Notes under the pieces: model-generated | Database searches by the model: none | What the model saw: the letters and a program-made list of their open reading frames with translations, nothing else | Told to the model about the DNA's origin: nothing | In this document: piece after piece, positions 35,291-47,622 of the stretch | How the letters are laid out: each line of letters opens with the position of its first letter | How positions within the stretch are numbered: position 1 is the stretch's first letter | Source of the DNA: Sphingomonas sp. CFBP 13720 | GTDB taxonomy: Bacteria; Pseudomonadota; Alphaproteobacteria; Sphingomonadales; Sphingomonadaceae | Reading direction: 5' to 3' | Assembly: GCF_014842075.1 (NCBI RefSeq) | Contig: NZ_JACYVA010000003.1 | Span: 310,001 to 374,000, forward strand | Length of the DNA stretch: 64,000 nt | Translations under genes and position numbers: made by a program

Positions 35291-37456
35291 ATGTCCCGCG
35301 CCCGCGTCCTCGTCCTCAATGCCGCGCTCGGCCCGCTCGACTATCGCGTGCCGCACGGCATGACGGTCGAGCCGGGGTCGATCGTCGTCGCGCCGCTGGG
35401 GCCGCGTCAGTTGCTGGGCGTGGTGTGGGATGCCGACCGGCTGGCGGCGGAAGAGGTCGGTGACAACCGGCTCCGCCCGTTGCTGTCGGTCGCCGATGCG
35501 CCGCCGATCGCCGCGCCGCTGCGGCGGCTGGTCGAATGGACCGCCGGCTATTACCTCGCCGCGCCTGCATCGGTGCTGCGCATGTGCCTCGCCTCCACAT
35601 CCGCGCTGGAAGGTGCGCGGCTGGCGGTCGAATATCGCCTGACCGGCCATGTCCCCGACCGGCTGACCCCGCAGCGACAGCAGGCGATCGACCGGATCGG
35701 CGAGCGGCGCGGGCTGGTGCGCGAACTGGCGACGATCGCCGACGTGTCCGATGCGGTCATTCGCGGGCTGGTGAAGCTGGGCGCGATCGAGGCGGTGTCG
35801 GTCGATATCGACCAGCCCTATGCCGAACCCGATCCCGGCCACGGCGCGCCTGCGCTGTCCGACGACCAGCGTGCCGCATCCGACGCGCTGGTCGCGGCGG
35901 TCGATGCGGATGATTTCCACCCGTTCCTGCTCGACGGGGTCACCGGATCGGGCAAGACCGAGGTGTATTTCGAAGCCGTCGCGGCCGCGATCCGGCAGGG
36001 ACGACAGGTGCTGGTCCTGCTGCCCGAAATCGCGTTGACCGAACCGTTCCTCAAACGCTTCACCGCGCGCTTCGGCTGCGAGCCGGTGCCGTGGCACAGC
36101 GACCTTCGATCGACCCAGCGTCGCCGGGCGTGGCGCGCGATCGCGACCGGTCAGGCGAAGGTGGTGGTCGGCGCGCGATCCGCGCTGTTCCTGCCCTATG
36201 CCAACCTTGGGCTGATCGTGGTCGACGAGGCGCACGAAACCAGTTTCAAGCAGGAAGAGGGCGTGCATTATCACGCCCGCGACGTGGCGGTGATGCGCGG
36301 GCTGTTCGAAAAATGCCCGGTGATCCTCGCCAGCGCGACGCCGGCGATCGAAACCCGGCAACAGGTGGCGCAGGGGCGCTATACCGAACTGAAACTGCCC
36401 GGCCGTTATGGCAAGGCGCAGTTGCCCACGATCGAGCCGATCGACCTGATCGCCACCCCGCCGGAACGCGGCCGGTGGATCGCGCCGACGCTGGTCACCG
36501 CAATCGACGCGACGCTGGCGCGCGGCGAACAAGCGCTGCTGTTCCTCAACCGGCGCGGCTATGCTCCGCTGACCTTGTGCCGGACGTGCGGCCACCGGTT
36601 CCAGTGCCCCAACTGCACGGCGTGGATGGTCGAACACCGGCTGATCGACCGGCTCTCGTGCCATCATTGCGGTCACATTATCCCGACCCCGCGCGCCTGC
36701 CCCGAATGCAAGACGGAGGATTCGCTGGTCGCATGCGGTCCCGGCGTCGAACGGATCGCGGACGAGGTCGCGCTGCTGTGGCCGACCGCGAAGGTCGCGA
36801 TCGTCACGTCCGACACCATCTGGTCCCCGGCCAAGGCGGCGGAATTCGTCGGCCGGATGGAGGCACGCGACATCGACATCGTCGTCGGCACGCAATTGGT
36901 GACGAAGGGATATCATTTCCCCGACCTGACCTGTGTCGGGGTCATCGACGCCGATCTGGGGTTGCAGGGCGGCGATCTGCGCGCGTCCGAACGCACGTTC
37001 CAGCAGATCATGCAGGTCGCGGGTCGCGCCGGTCGCGGCACGAAGCCCGGCCATGTCTATATCCAGACCACCGCCCCGAACGCTCCCGTGATGCAGGCGC
37101 TGGTGTCCGGCGACGCCGAAAGCTTCTATCTGGCCGAAACCGAGGCGCGGGCCGAAGCCGAAGTCCCGCCGTTCGGCCGCTATGCCGCGATCATCGTGTC
37201 GTCGGAGGACAAGGGCGCGGCCGATGCCACCGCCCGCGCGATCGGCCGTGCCGCGCCCGACGTGCCGGGGATGCACGTCTATGGCCCCGCCCCCGCCCCG
37301 CTGGCGATGCTGCGCGGTCGGCACCGCTTCCGCCTGCTGGTCCATGCCGCGCGCACCACGGCGGTGCAGGACGTGATCCGCGACTGGCTGGACGGGGTCG
37401 AATGGGGCACGAAGGTGCGCGTCGCGGTGGATATCGATCCGTATAGTTTCCTGTAA
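35291..37456 (+). CDS. priA: Primosomal helicase PriA
   Basis: 721 residues. DNA-binding 3'BD domain at the N-terminus (LGPLDYRVP), Walker A GVTGSGKTE at about 216-224, DEAH box in VVDEAHETSFKQ, and two zinc clusters between about 430 and 475 (CRTCGHRFQCPNC and CHHCGH...CPEC). C-terminal helicase lobe contains QIMQVAGRAGRG. It restarts stalled replication forks by remodelling them and loading DnaB. Complete and of normal length. 48 nt after the GGDEF gene on the same strand. Confidence 0.97.
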   Translation: MSRARVLVLNAALGPLDYRVPHGMTVEPGSIVVAPLGPRQLLGVVWDADRLAAEEVGDNRLRPLLSVADAPPIAAPLRRLVEWTAGYYLAAPASVLRMCLASTSALEGARLAVEYRLTGHVPDRLTPQRQQAIDRIGERRGLVRELATIADVSDAVIRGLVKLGAIEAVSVDIDQPYAEPDPGHGAPALSDDQRAASDALVAAVDADDFHPFLLDGVTGSGKTEVYFEAVAAAIRQGRQVLVLLPEIALTEPFLKRFTARFGCEPVPWHSDLRSTQRRRAWRAIATGQAKVVVGARSALFLPYANLGLIVVDEAHETSFKQEEGVHYHARDVAVMRGLFEKCPVILASATPAIETRQQVAQGRYTELKLPGRYGKAQLPTIEPIDLIATPPERGRWIAPTLVTAIDATLARGEQALLFLNRRGYAPLTLCRTCGHRFQCPNCTAWMVEHRLIDRLSCHHCGHIIPTPRACPECKTEDSLVACGPGVERIADEVALLWPTAKVAIVTSDTIWSPAKAAEFVGRMEARDIDIVVGTQLVTKGYHFPDLTCVGVIDADLGLQGGDLRASERTFQQIMQVAGRAGRGTKPGHVYIQTTAPNAPVMQALVSGDAESFYLAETEARAEAEVPPFGRYAAIIVSSEDKGAADATARAIGRAAPDVPGMHVYGPAPAPLAMLRGRHRFRLLVHAARTTAVQDVIRDWLDGVEWGTKVRVAVDIDPYSFL

Positions 37457-37612
37457 GCGGCAAGGGGCAGTCCGTCCGGCAAGGAACTAGACGTCCCGCA
37501 GGCCCTTCGCCCCTGCCAATGGGTTCGAAAGGACGAACGCGATCCTGCTCCCGTCGCTTGGCGCACCGTCCGCACCACCCTAACGTCGACGCGGGACCTG
37601 CCGGGGGATGGT

Positions 37613-39136
37613 ATGATTCGGACGTTGTTGACGGCGCTGCTGCTGATGTGGCCGATGGCGGCGCACGCCGAATGGCATGAGGCGCAGTCGGACCATTTCG
37701 TCGTCTATGCCGACGACCGCGCGACGAATGTAGCGCGCTTCGCCGAACGGCTCGAACGCTTCGACACGACGCTGCGTTTCCTGACCAAGGCACCCGCGAC
37801 GCCGATCGCGCCACCCAACCGCGTCACCGTCTATGTCACCGGCGACATGTCGAGCATCGCCCGGCTGGCGGGGTCGAGCAATGTCGCTGGCTTCTACATC
37901 CCACGCGCCGGTGGATCGGTCGCGTTCGTTCCGAAACGCGCTGGCGACGGCGGGCGCGACGGGATTGACGAGGAACAGGTGCTGTTCCACGAATATACGC
38001 ATCATTTTATGCTGTCGCACTGGTCCGACGCGGCGTTCCCGGCATGGTTCGTCGAAGGGTTCGCGGAATTTTTCGCCACCACCCGTTTCCAACCCGACGG
38101 CACGATCGAGATCGCGCGCGCGCCGATGTATCGCGCGCGATCGTTCGCCAACGGCGTACCGGTATCGGCCCAGGCATTGCTGACCGGCGATCCCGCCCGA
38201 ATCGAACGCAGCGACCTGTATGCCGGCGGCTGGCTGTTGACGCACATGCTGATCCTTGATCCCGCGCGGCGCGGGCAGCTCGACCGGTACATTGCTGCGA
38301 TCGCGGCGGGAAAGACCAATGCGACGGCGGCGGAGGCGTTCGGCGACCTGCGCCAGCTCGACCGCGATTTCACGCGCTATGTCCGCACCGGGCTGCGCTA
38401 CTCGAAACTGCCTGCCGCATCGGTTCCCGCCGCCACGGTCCGGGTCCGGGCGCTGCGTCCCGGCGAAGCGGCGATGATGCCGTCGGTTATCCGGTCGAAG
38501 CGCGGCGTGAGTCGCAAGGCGGGGCTGGCGTTGCTGCCGATGGTACAGCGTGCCGCCGCCCCCTATCCCGACGATGCCGCCGTGCAGGTCGAACTGGCCG
38601 AAGCCGAGTTCGATGCGGGCAATTACGCCGCCGCCGAAGCCGCCGCGTGCCGCGCCGTGGCCGCCGATCCGACGTCGATCGACGGCCACGTCTATATCGG
38701 TCGCGCACGGATGGCGGCGGCGCGCGCCGCGAAGAACGCCGATCCGCAGCTGTGGCGCGATATCCGGCGATCGTTCCTCGCCGCCAACGCGATCGAGGCC
38801 GACGACCCCGAGCCGCTGATGCTGTTCTATCAAAGCTTCGACATTCCCGGCCAGACGCCGAACGCCAACGCGCGCGACGCGTTGTTACGCGCCCACGTGT
38901 TGGGACCGCAGGACCGTGGGTTGCGGATGCAGGCGGCGCGCGTGCTGCTAGAAACCGATCGCGGGGCGGAAGCGCGGCGCATCCTCGGACCGGTGGCCTA
39001 TGCGCCGCATGGCGGAGCAGCCGCGACCTTCGCCGCCGAACTGATCGCGATCATCGACCGCGACGGTGCCGCCGCCGCGCTTGCCCGGTGGCGGGGCGGT
39101 CCGCAACGCGAAGCGGGCGACGACAGCGACGCGTGA
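37613..39136 (+). CDS. Secreted HExxH-type peptidase-like protein with C-terminal TPRs
   Basis: 507 residues. A signal peptide (MIRTLLTALLLMW..., cleavage near AHAE) is followed by an MA-clan peptidase-like domain: HFVVYADD at the start, and FHEYTHHFMLSHW (about 125-137), a HEYTHH zinc-binding helix, with FVEGFAEFFA supplying the downstream Glu ligand in the gluzincin manner. The C-terminal half (about 300-500) has TPR-like helical repeats (LAEAEFDAGNYAAAEAAACRAVAADP). Probably a periplasmic zinc metallopeptidase of the DUF1570/peptidase-MA-like group; no substrate is known. Confidence 0.75.
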   Translation: MIRTLLTALLLMWPMAAHAEWHEAQSDHFVVYADDRATNVARFAERLERFDTTLRFLTKAPATPIAPPNRVTVYVTGDMSSIARLAGSSNVAGFYIPRAGGSVAFVPKRAGDGGRDGIDEEQVLFHEYTHHFMLSHWSDAAFPAWFVEGFAEFFATTRFQPDGTIEIARAPMYRARSFANGVPVSAQALLTGDPARIERSDLYAGGWLLTHMLILDPARRGQLDRYIAAIAAGKTNATAAEAFGDLRQLDRDFTRYVRTGLRYSKLPAASVPAATVRVRALRPGEAAMMPSVIRSKRGVSRKAGLALLPMVQRAAAPYPDDAAVQVELAEAEFDAGNYAAAEAAACRAVAADPTSIDGHVYIGRARMAAARAAKNADPQLWRDIRRSFLAANAIEADDPEPLMLFYQSFDIPGQTPNANARDALLRAHVLGPQDRGLRMQAARVLLETDRGAEARRILGPVAYAPHGGAAATFAAELIAIIDRDGAAAALARWRGGPQREAGDDSDA

Positions 39137-39253
39137 GGACAGGTTGAGAAACACGCGAACGGGCGCGCTTGCGACGGACGTCGTGACACCGCCCGCCCTT
39201 GCACCGTACGCGGCTTTGGTCGAAACGGCGCGCGTTAACGGGGAAGGACACCG

Positions 39254-40771
39254 ATGGTTCGACTGGTGATCGCATGGCTGCTGAGCGCGACGCTGTTCCT
39301 CGCCGGTCCCGCCCATGCCGACGACGTATCGGCCGCTGCGCGCGGCGTGGTCCGTGTCGTGGCGATCGCCAGCGCGGACGGCGAAGTGGTGGAGGTGGAG
39401 CACGGCACCGGCTTCGCGGTCGCGCCCAACCGTATCGTCACCAACGCGCATGTCGTCGAACTGCTCGAACGCTTTCCCGGCGAATCGGTCATCGCGCTGG
39501 TCCCGTCCGAAGGGCAGCGATCCTATGAAGGCCGGCTGATCCGCATCGACACCGCGCGCGACCTTGCGTTGATCGAGGTGGTCGGCGTCCGCCTGCCCCC
39601 GCTGACGCTGTACACGGGCACGCTGGGCGAGGGCGATCCGCTGATCGCGCTGGGCTATCCCGGCAATGTCGATCTGGCGACGGTGCGGTCGGCCGAGGAT
39701 TTCGTGACCCCGACCGCGCCGGTCCGCTCGCAGGGCGTGCTGTCGGGCAATCGCCGGCTGGAAGGGACGGCCGTGATGGTCCACACCGCCAGCATCGCGC
39801 GCGGCAATTCGGGGGGGCCGCTGCTCGACCGGTGCGGGCGCGTGCTGGGCGTCAATTCCGCGCTGACCCGCGGCGACGAAGGTGACGCCAGCTTCGCCTT
39901 CGCCATCGCCGACAGCGAGCTTGCCGCGTTCCTGCGCGAGGCGCAGCAGCCGGTGGCGACGATCGCCGCGCCGTGCGTGACGCTGGCCGATGCCGATGCG
40001 CGCGACCGGGCGGAAACCGAACGGCAGGCGGTCGAGGACCGCGAACGCGCCCGCGCCGCCGCCGAACGCGCGCGGGAAGATCGGCTGGGCGCGCTGGAGG
40101 CGGCGCGCGCCAGCAACGTCGAGACGCGCGAGAACATGATCGCGGGCGCGGCGCTGCTGCTGGCGCTGGCGGTGCTGGCGGCGGGGGGTGCGGGGTTTCT
40201 GGCATCGCGGGGACAACGACGCGGTGCGACGCTGGCCGGGATCGGCGGCGGCGTGCTCCTGACCGGTGCGATCGCGTTGTTCGTACTGCGGCCGACCTTC
40301 GATCCGACATCGGTCCCGGAAACGGAGGCGACCACCGCCGACACGCGCAGCGCGCCGCTGGCCGGGTCGCTCGAATGCGCCCTCATTCCCGAACGCAGCC
40401 GAATCATCGTCTCCCCGGTCGAAACCGTCCGGTTCGACTGGCGGAACGACGGCTGCATGAACGGCCGCACGCAATATGCCGAGGCACCGGGCGGCGGATG
40501 GGAACGAATCCTCGTTCCCAATGGCGATGCCACCGTGTCGGTCCTGCGCTTCGATCCCGCCAGCGGCAGCTATACCAACACACGGTATCTGCTGTCGGCC
40601 GACGCGATGAGCCGTGCGCGCACCATGCGCGGACAGGTGCAGCAGAAATCCTGCGCCGCCGACACGGGCGCGCGCGCCGCGCTGGCGACGCAGCAGTCCG
40701 CGCTGCGCACCGCGCTTCCGGCCGAAGCGAACGAGCGGCTGGTCTATCGCTGCACGCCGCGCGGGAAGTAG
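39254..40771 (+). CDS. Membrane-anchored trypsin-like serine protease
   Basis: 505 residues. After a signal peptide comes an S1C/trypsin-like domain with catalytic His66 (VTNAHVV), Asp103 (ARDLALIEV) and Ser186 (RGNSGGPLL). There is no PDZ domain. An Ala/Arg/Glu-rich coiled-coil segment (about 245-285) leads to two hydrophobic helices (about 290-315 and 325-347), and a 150-residue C-terminal domain follows that I do not recognise and that contains Cys residues. The topology suggests a periplasmic protease linked to the inner membrane with a second soluble domain. Not a standard DegP. 117 nt after the TPR peptidase gene. Confidence 0.82.
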   Translation: MVRLVIAWLLSATLFLAGPAHADDVSAAARGVVRVVAIASADGEVVEVEHGTGFAVAPNRIVTNAHVVELLERFPGESVIALVPSEGQRSYEGRLIRIDTARDLALIEVVGVRLPPLTLYTGTLGEGDPLIALGYPGNVDLATVRSAEDFVTPTAPVRSQGVLSGNRRLEGTAVMVHTASIARGNSGGPLLDRCGRVLGVNSALTRGDEGDASFAFAIADSELAAFLREAQQPVATIAAPCVTLADADARDRAETERQAVEDRERARAAAERAREDRLGALEAARASNVETRENMIAGAALLLALAVLAAGGAGFLASRGQRRGATLAGIGGGVLLTGAIALFVLRPTFDPTSVPETEATTADTRSAPLAGSLECALIPERSRIIVSPVETVRFDWRNDGCMNGRTQYAEAPGGGWERILVPNGDATVSVLRFDPASGSYTNTRYLLSADAMSRARTMRGQVQQKSCAADTGARAALATQQSALRTALPAEANERLVYRCTPRGK

Positions 40772-40958
40772 CGGACTGTTCCACGTGCCGAATCCGCAAT
40801 GCTTGCGAAAACGTGACACCAATGCTAGCGGCCCCGACGACCCATCGGGGGCGAACGGGCCGAATCCATTGACGACATGTGTCGCGACGGTGGCCGGCGT
40901 GCCGCCCCCTTTCCGCATGGGACGGCGAAGTTGACCCCAGACTAAGGAACCCGCGCGC

Positions 40959-41531
40959 GTGGAGATATCCGGCGGAAACAGTGGCAGCGTTTCGATCCAG
41001 GCCAGCCTGAGCGGTCGTTATGCCACCGCGCTGTTCGATCTCGCCCGCGAACAGGCGGCGCTGACCCAGGTCGAATCGAGCCTGAAGACGCTGACGCAGG
41101 CGCTGGGCGAATCGGACGATCTGGCTGCGCTGATCCGCAGCCCGCTGGTCGGGCGCGAGGCGGCGGGCAAGGCGATCGCCGCCGTCGCGCCGATGCTCGG
41201 CCTCGATCCGATCACCACCCGGTTCCTCGGCGTGCTGGCGCATAATCGCCGCCTGTCCGATCTTCCCGCGATCATCCGCGCGTTCCGCGATCTGGCTGCG
41301 CGCAGCCGGGGCGAGATGAACGCCGACGTCGTCTCCGCGCATCCGCTGGACGACGCGCAGGTGGACGCGCTGCGCCAGCAGTTGCGCCACCGCGTCGGCC
41401 GCGAGGTCGCGATCGACCTCAAGGTCGACCCTTCGCTTTTGGGCGGCCTGATCGTCAGGATCGGCAGCCAGATGATCGACAGTTCGATCAAGACCCGTCT
41501 GAACACGCTCGCGCACGCGATGAAAGGTTAA
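40959..41531 (+). CDS. atpH: ATP synthase subunit delta
   Basis: 190 residues from GTG 40959 (AAGGA about 10 nt upstream). The OSCP/delta fold is shown by LSGRYATALFDLA, AAVAPMLGLDPITTRFLGVL and the C-terminal VDPSLLGGLIVRIGSQMIDSSIKTRL. It links the F1 head to the peripheral stalk. First gene of atpHAGDC; the Fo genes are not in the window, as usual in alphaproteobacteria where the two operons are separate. Confidence 0.96.
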   Translation: MEISGGNSGSVSIQASLSGRYATALFDLAREQAALTQVESSLKTLTQALGESDDLAALIRSPLVGREAAGKAIAAVAPMLGLDPITTRFLGVLAHNRRLSDLPAIIRAFRDLAARSRGEMNADVVSAHPLDDAQVDALRQQLRHRVGREVAIDLKVDPSLLGGLIVRIGSQMIDSSIKTRLNTLAHAMKG

Positions 41532-43064
<1,533 letters not shown>

Positions 43065-43077
43065 TCATTGCAACAAC

Positions 43078-43142
43078 CGTCGCTCCAGCGAAAGCTGGAG
43101 CCTCCCGGTAACGGAGAGACCCCGGCCCGTGCCGGGGTGACG
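43078..43142. repeat. REP-like inverted repeat pair (copy B) inside the atp operon
   Basis: Two units of the same family as at 29954-30036. The left unit (43078-43106) has hairpin core CTCCAGC-GAAA-GCTGGAG; the right unit (43113-43142) is inverted and has CCCCGGC-CCGT-GCCGGGG followed by TGACG. Both lie in the atpA-atpG gap, 15 nt before the atpG start, and in mRNA would form two stable hairpins. Confidence 0.8.
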
Positions 43143-43156
43143 CAGGTGGGAAGACC

Positions 43157-44041
43157 ATGGCAAGCCTCAAGGCTCTTAAGGTCCGCATCGGCTCGGTGAA
43201 GTCGACGCAGAAGATCACCAAGGCGATGAAGATGGTCGCCGCCGCAAAGCTGCGTCGCGCGCAGGAGGCGGCCGAGGCCGGTCGCCCCTATGCGCAGCGC
43301 GTCGAGTCGGTCGTCGCCAGCCTGGCCAGCAAGGTGCAGGTCACCGAGGGCAGCTCGCCGCTGCTCGCCGGCCATGGTCGCGATCAGGTGCATCTGTTCG
43401 TCGTCGCGACGTCGGACAAGGGACTGGCGGGCGCGTTCAATTCGAACATCGCCCGGCTTGCCCGTCGCCGCGCGCTCGAGCTTCAGGCCGAGGGCAAGAC
43501 CGTCAAGTTCCTGACGATCGGGCGCAAGGGTCGCGCGGTGCTGGCCCGCCAATTTCGCGAAGGCTTCCTGCCGCCGGTCGAACCCGGTGATCTGGGCAAG
43601 CTGACCTTCGCCGACGCAAAGCGCTATGCGGACGACCTGATCGCGCGCTTCACCGCGGGCGAATTCGACGTCGCGCACCTGTTCTATGCCACGTTCAAGA
43701 CGGTGCTGACGCAGGAGCCGACCGAACGGCAACTGATCCCGGTGCAGATTCCGGTCGCGCCGGTGTCGGCCGCGCCGACGTCCGACGCGGTGGTCGAATA
43801 TGAGCCGGACGAGGAATCGATCCTCGCCAGCCTGCTGCCGACCAACATCGCGGTGCAGATCTATCGCGCGATCCGCGAGAATGCGGCGTCGGAACAGGGG
43901 TCGAAGATGACCGCGATGGACAACGCTACGCGCAATGCGGGCGATCTGATCCAGAAGTTGACGATCCAGTACAACCGCACCCGTCAGGCCGCGATCACCA
44001 CCGAACTGGTGGAAATCATTTCGGGCGCGGAAGCGCTCTAA
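43157..44041 (+). CDS. atpG: ATP synthase subunit gamma
   Basis: 294 residues. The rotor shaft of F1, recognised by MASLKALKVRIGSVKSTQKITKAM-type N-terminus (coiled coil), DKGLAGAFNSNI and the C-terminal helix AMDNATRNAGDLIQKL-TIQYNRTRQAAITTEL. Complete and of normal length. Expression relative to atpA may be affected by the hairpins just upstream. Confidence 0.97.
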   Translation: MASLKALKVRIGSVKSTQKITKAMKMVAAAKLRRAQEAAEAGRPYAQRVESVVASLASKVQVTEGSSPLLAGHGRDQVHLFVVATSDKGLAGAFNSNIARLARRRALELQAEGKTVKFLTIGRKGRAVLARQFREGFLPPVEPGDLGKLTFADAKRYADDLIARFTAGEFDVAHLFYATFKTVLTQEPTERQLIPVQIPVAPVSAAPTSDAVVEYEPDEESILASLLPTNIAVQIYRAIRENAASEQGSKMTAMDNATRNAGDLIQKLTIQYNRTRQAAITTELVEIISGAEAL

Positions 44042-45541
<1,500 letters not shown>

Positions 45542-45551
45542 GGCCACTGCT

Positions 45552-45575
45552 CCCCTCCCGCTTCGGCGGGAGGGG
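45552..45575 (+). other. Hairpin between atpD and atpC
   Basis: Perfect 10-bp stem CCCCTCCCGC / GCGGGAGGGG closed by a TTCG tetraloop (UUCG in RNA), 10 nt after the atpD stop. No T-run follows. A looser second hairpin (CCCCTTCCGC...GCGGCAGGGG) lies about 60 nt on. It could slow or trim the mRNA and so lower epsilon expression relative to beta. Its arms resemble the hairpin at 6982-7008. Confidence 0.6.
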
Positions 45576-45661
45576 CCGCGGGTCGGTCGATCACCGGCGC
45601 TTCCCGTCCCAAAGCCCCACCCCGACCCCTTCCGCATCGGCGGCAGGGGGGAGTTGTCCCG

Positions 45662-45913
45662 ATGCTGCATTTCGAACTCGTCACCCCGGAAAAGCTGCTC
45701 CGTTCGGAGTCGGTCCATATGGTCACCGTGCCTGGCACTGAGGGTGATTTCGGCGTGCTGGAAGGGCATGCACCGTTCATGTCGACGATCCGCGACGGCG
45801 AACTGCTGGTCTTCGCGACCGAGAAGGGCGAGCCGGAACGCATCGCGATCCGTGGCGGCTTTGCCGAAGTCACGCCCAAGGGGCTGACGATCCTCGCCGA
45901 ACAGGCGGGCTGA
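45662..45913 (+). CDS. atpC: ATP synthase subunit epsilon (short form)
   Basis: 83 residues: [30 protein letters not shown] and the end [15 protein letters not shown] cover the N-terminal beta-sandwich of epsilon. The C-terminal two-helix domain that can inhibit ATPase activity in E. coli (full length about 139) is absent, a known state in alphaproteobacterial epsilon subunits. The gap to atpD is 120 nt, the longest in the operon. Confidence 0.94.
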   Translation: MLHFELVTPEKLLRSESVHMVTVPGTEGDFGVLEGHAPFMSTIRDGELLVFATEKGEPERIAIRGGFAEVTPKGLTILAEQAG

Positions 45914-46016
45914 CCGGTCCGTCCGTACGCTGGTTTCGGCGGCGGCGGGGTGGTTAGGTAATTGTAAAAGCTTGCCGCGCTAAACGTCGATCCCATGGAA
46001 TCGACGGGGTGACGGC

Positions 46017-47570
46017 GTGAGCGCATTCGGGCGGCGGAACGGCATGAGCGGCGGGACGGGCGGCGGCAGGCCGTCGTTCGGCGTCGCGCGACCGATGCAG
46101 GGAGCCACGCCGGCACGCCCGTCCGATCTGGATCTCGCACCGCAATTCCCGCCGATGGCGCATGTGCCATTGCCCGGCACGACGCAGGACCCGTTGCCCG
46201 GTGAGGACGCCAGCGCCGCCTTTTCGCCGCATGGCGGCGACGCGATGCAGCGCCTCGCCGACCGGCAGGCCGCATCGGGCGAGGCAGGCAACAGTCGGGT
46301 CGAAGGGTTCGAAACCTCGATCCATCGCATCAAGGAACAGGTGCTGCCGCGCCTGCTGGAACGAGTCGATCCCGAAGCCGCCGCGACGTTGAGCAAGGAC
46401 GAACTGGCGGAGGAATTCCGGCCGATCGTCGGAGAGGTGCTGGCCGAACTCAAATTGACGCTCAACCGGCGCGAACAGTTCGCGCTGGAAAAGGTGCTGG
46501 TCGACGAGTTGCTCGGGCTGGGTCCGCTGGAAGAATTGCTGTCCGATCCGGCGATCACCGATATCATGGTCAACGGTCCCGAACAGACGTTCGTCGAGCG
46601 CAAAGGCAAGCTGGAACTCGCCAACATCAATTTCCGCGACGAGGAGCATCTGTTCCAGATCGCGCAGCGCATCTGCAACTCGGTCGGACGCCGCGTCGAC
46701 CAGACGTCGCCACTGGCCGACGCCCGTCTGAAGGACGGCAGCCGCGTCAACGTGATCGTCCCCCCGCTGTCGCTGAAGGGCACGGCGATCTCGATCCGCA
46801 AATTTTCTGCCAAGCCGATCACGATCGACATGATGGCCGGCTTCGGATCGATGAGCACCAAGATGGCGACATGCCTGAAGGTTGCGGGCGCGTGCCGGTT
46901 CAACATCGTCATTTCGGGCGGCACGGGGTCGGGCAAGACGACGATGCTCAATGCCCTGTCGAAGATGATCGACCCCGGCGAGCGCGTGTTGACGATCGAG
47001 GATGCCGCCGAACTACGCCTGCAACAGCCGCACTGGCTGCCGCTGGAAACGCGCCCGCCCAACCTGGAGGGACAGGGCGAGATCACGATCCGCGATCTGG
47101 TCAAGAACGCGCTGCGCATGCGGCCCGACCGCATCATCCTCGGCGAAATTCGCGGCAGCGAATGTTTCGATCTGCTCGCGGCGATGAATACCGGTCACGA
47201 CGGATCGATGGCGACGCTTCACTCCAACTCGCCGCGCGAATGCCTCGCGCGGATGGAGAACATGGTGATGATGTCGGACATCAAGGTGCCGAAGGAGGCG
47301 ATCAGTCGTCAGATCGCCGATTCGGTCGATCTGATCATCCAGGTGAAGCGCCTGCGCGACGGGTCGCGTCGCGTCACCAACATCACTGAGGTCATCGGGA
47401 TGGAAGGGCCGGTGATCGTCACGCAGGAATTGTTCAAGTTCGAATATCTGGACGAAAGCGCCGACGGCAAGATCATCGGCGAATACCGGTCGATGGGCCT
47501 GCGCCCCTACACGCTGGAAAAGGCCAAGCAATATGGCTTCGACCACGCGCTGCTGGAGGCGTGCCTGTAA
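46017..47570 (+). CDS. CpaF/TadA-type secretion ATPase
   Basis: 517 residues from GTG 46017 (GGGGTG upstream; ATG 46044 is an alternative). A Pro-rich, low-complexity N-terminal tail of about 90 residues precedes an all-helical N-domain (VLPRLLERVDPEAA, LLGLGPLEELL) and a GspE/VirB11-type ATPase core: GGTGSGKTT at about 302-310, the Asp box/Walker B in RPDRIILGEIRGSE and the His box HDGSMATLHSNS. CpaF drives Flp/Tad pilus assembly. None of the other tad/cpa genes is visible in the window, so either they are elsewhere or this paralogue has another job. Follows atpC by 103 nt. Confidence 0.9.
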   Translation: MSAFGRRNGMSGGTGGGRPSFGVARPMQGATPARPSDLDLAPQFPPMAHVPLPGTTQDPLPGEDASAAFSPHGGDAMQRLADRQAASGEAGNSRVEGFETSIHRIKEQVLPRLLERVDPEAAATLSKDELAEEFRPIVGEVLAELKLTLNRREQFALEKVLVDELLGLGPLEELLSDPAITDIMVNGPEQTFVERKGKLELANINFRDEEHLFQIAQRICNSVGRRVDQTSPLADARLKDGSRVNVIVPPLSLKGTAISIRKFSAKPITIDMMAGFGSMSTKMATCLKVAGACRFNIVISGGTGSGKTTMLNALSKMIDPGERVLTIEDAAELRLQQPHWLPLETRPPNLEGQGEITIRDLVKNALRMRPDRIILGEIRGSECFDLLAAMNTGHDGSMATLHSNSPRECLARMENMVMMSDIKVPKEAISRQIADSVDLIIQVKRLRDGSRRVTNITEVIGMEGPVIVTQELFKFEYLDESADGKIIGEYRSMGLRPYTLEKAKQYGFDHALLEACL

Positions 47571-47622
47571 CGTCGCAGCCCCCTGTGCGGGGCGGGCAGT
47601 CCGTCCTACATCCCCGGTCGTG

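Noticed and set aside
34406..37345. 979-codon minus-strand ORF opposite priA and the GGDEF gene
   Set aside because: High-GC antisense artefact covering two well-conserved genes on the other strand.
46300..46330. GGTTCGAA-type string resembling a tRNA T-loop
   Set aside because: Lies inside the cpaF coding frame and no cloverleaf can be built around it.
47580..47612. GGGCAGTCCGTCC-like string also seen near 6975 and 37463
   Set aside because: Short, GC-rich and also present in coding sequence; likely chance.
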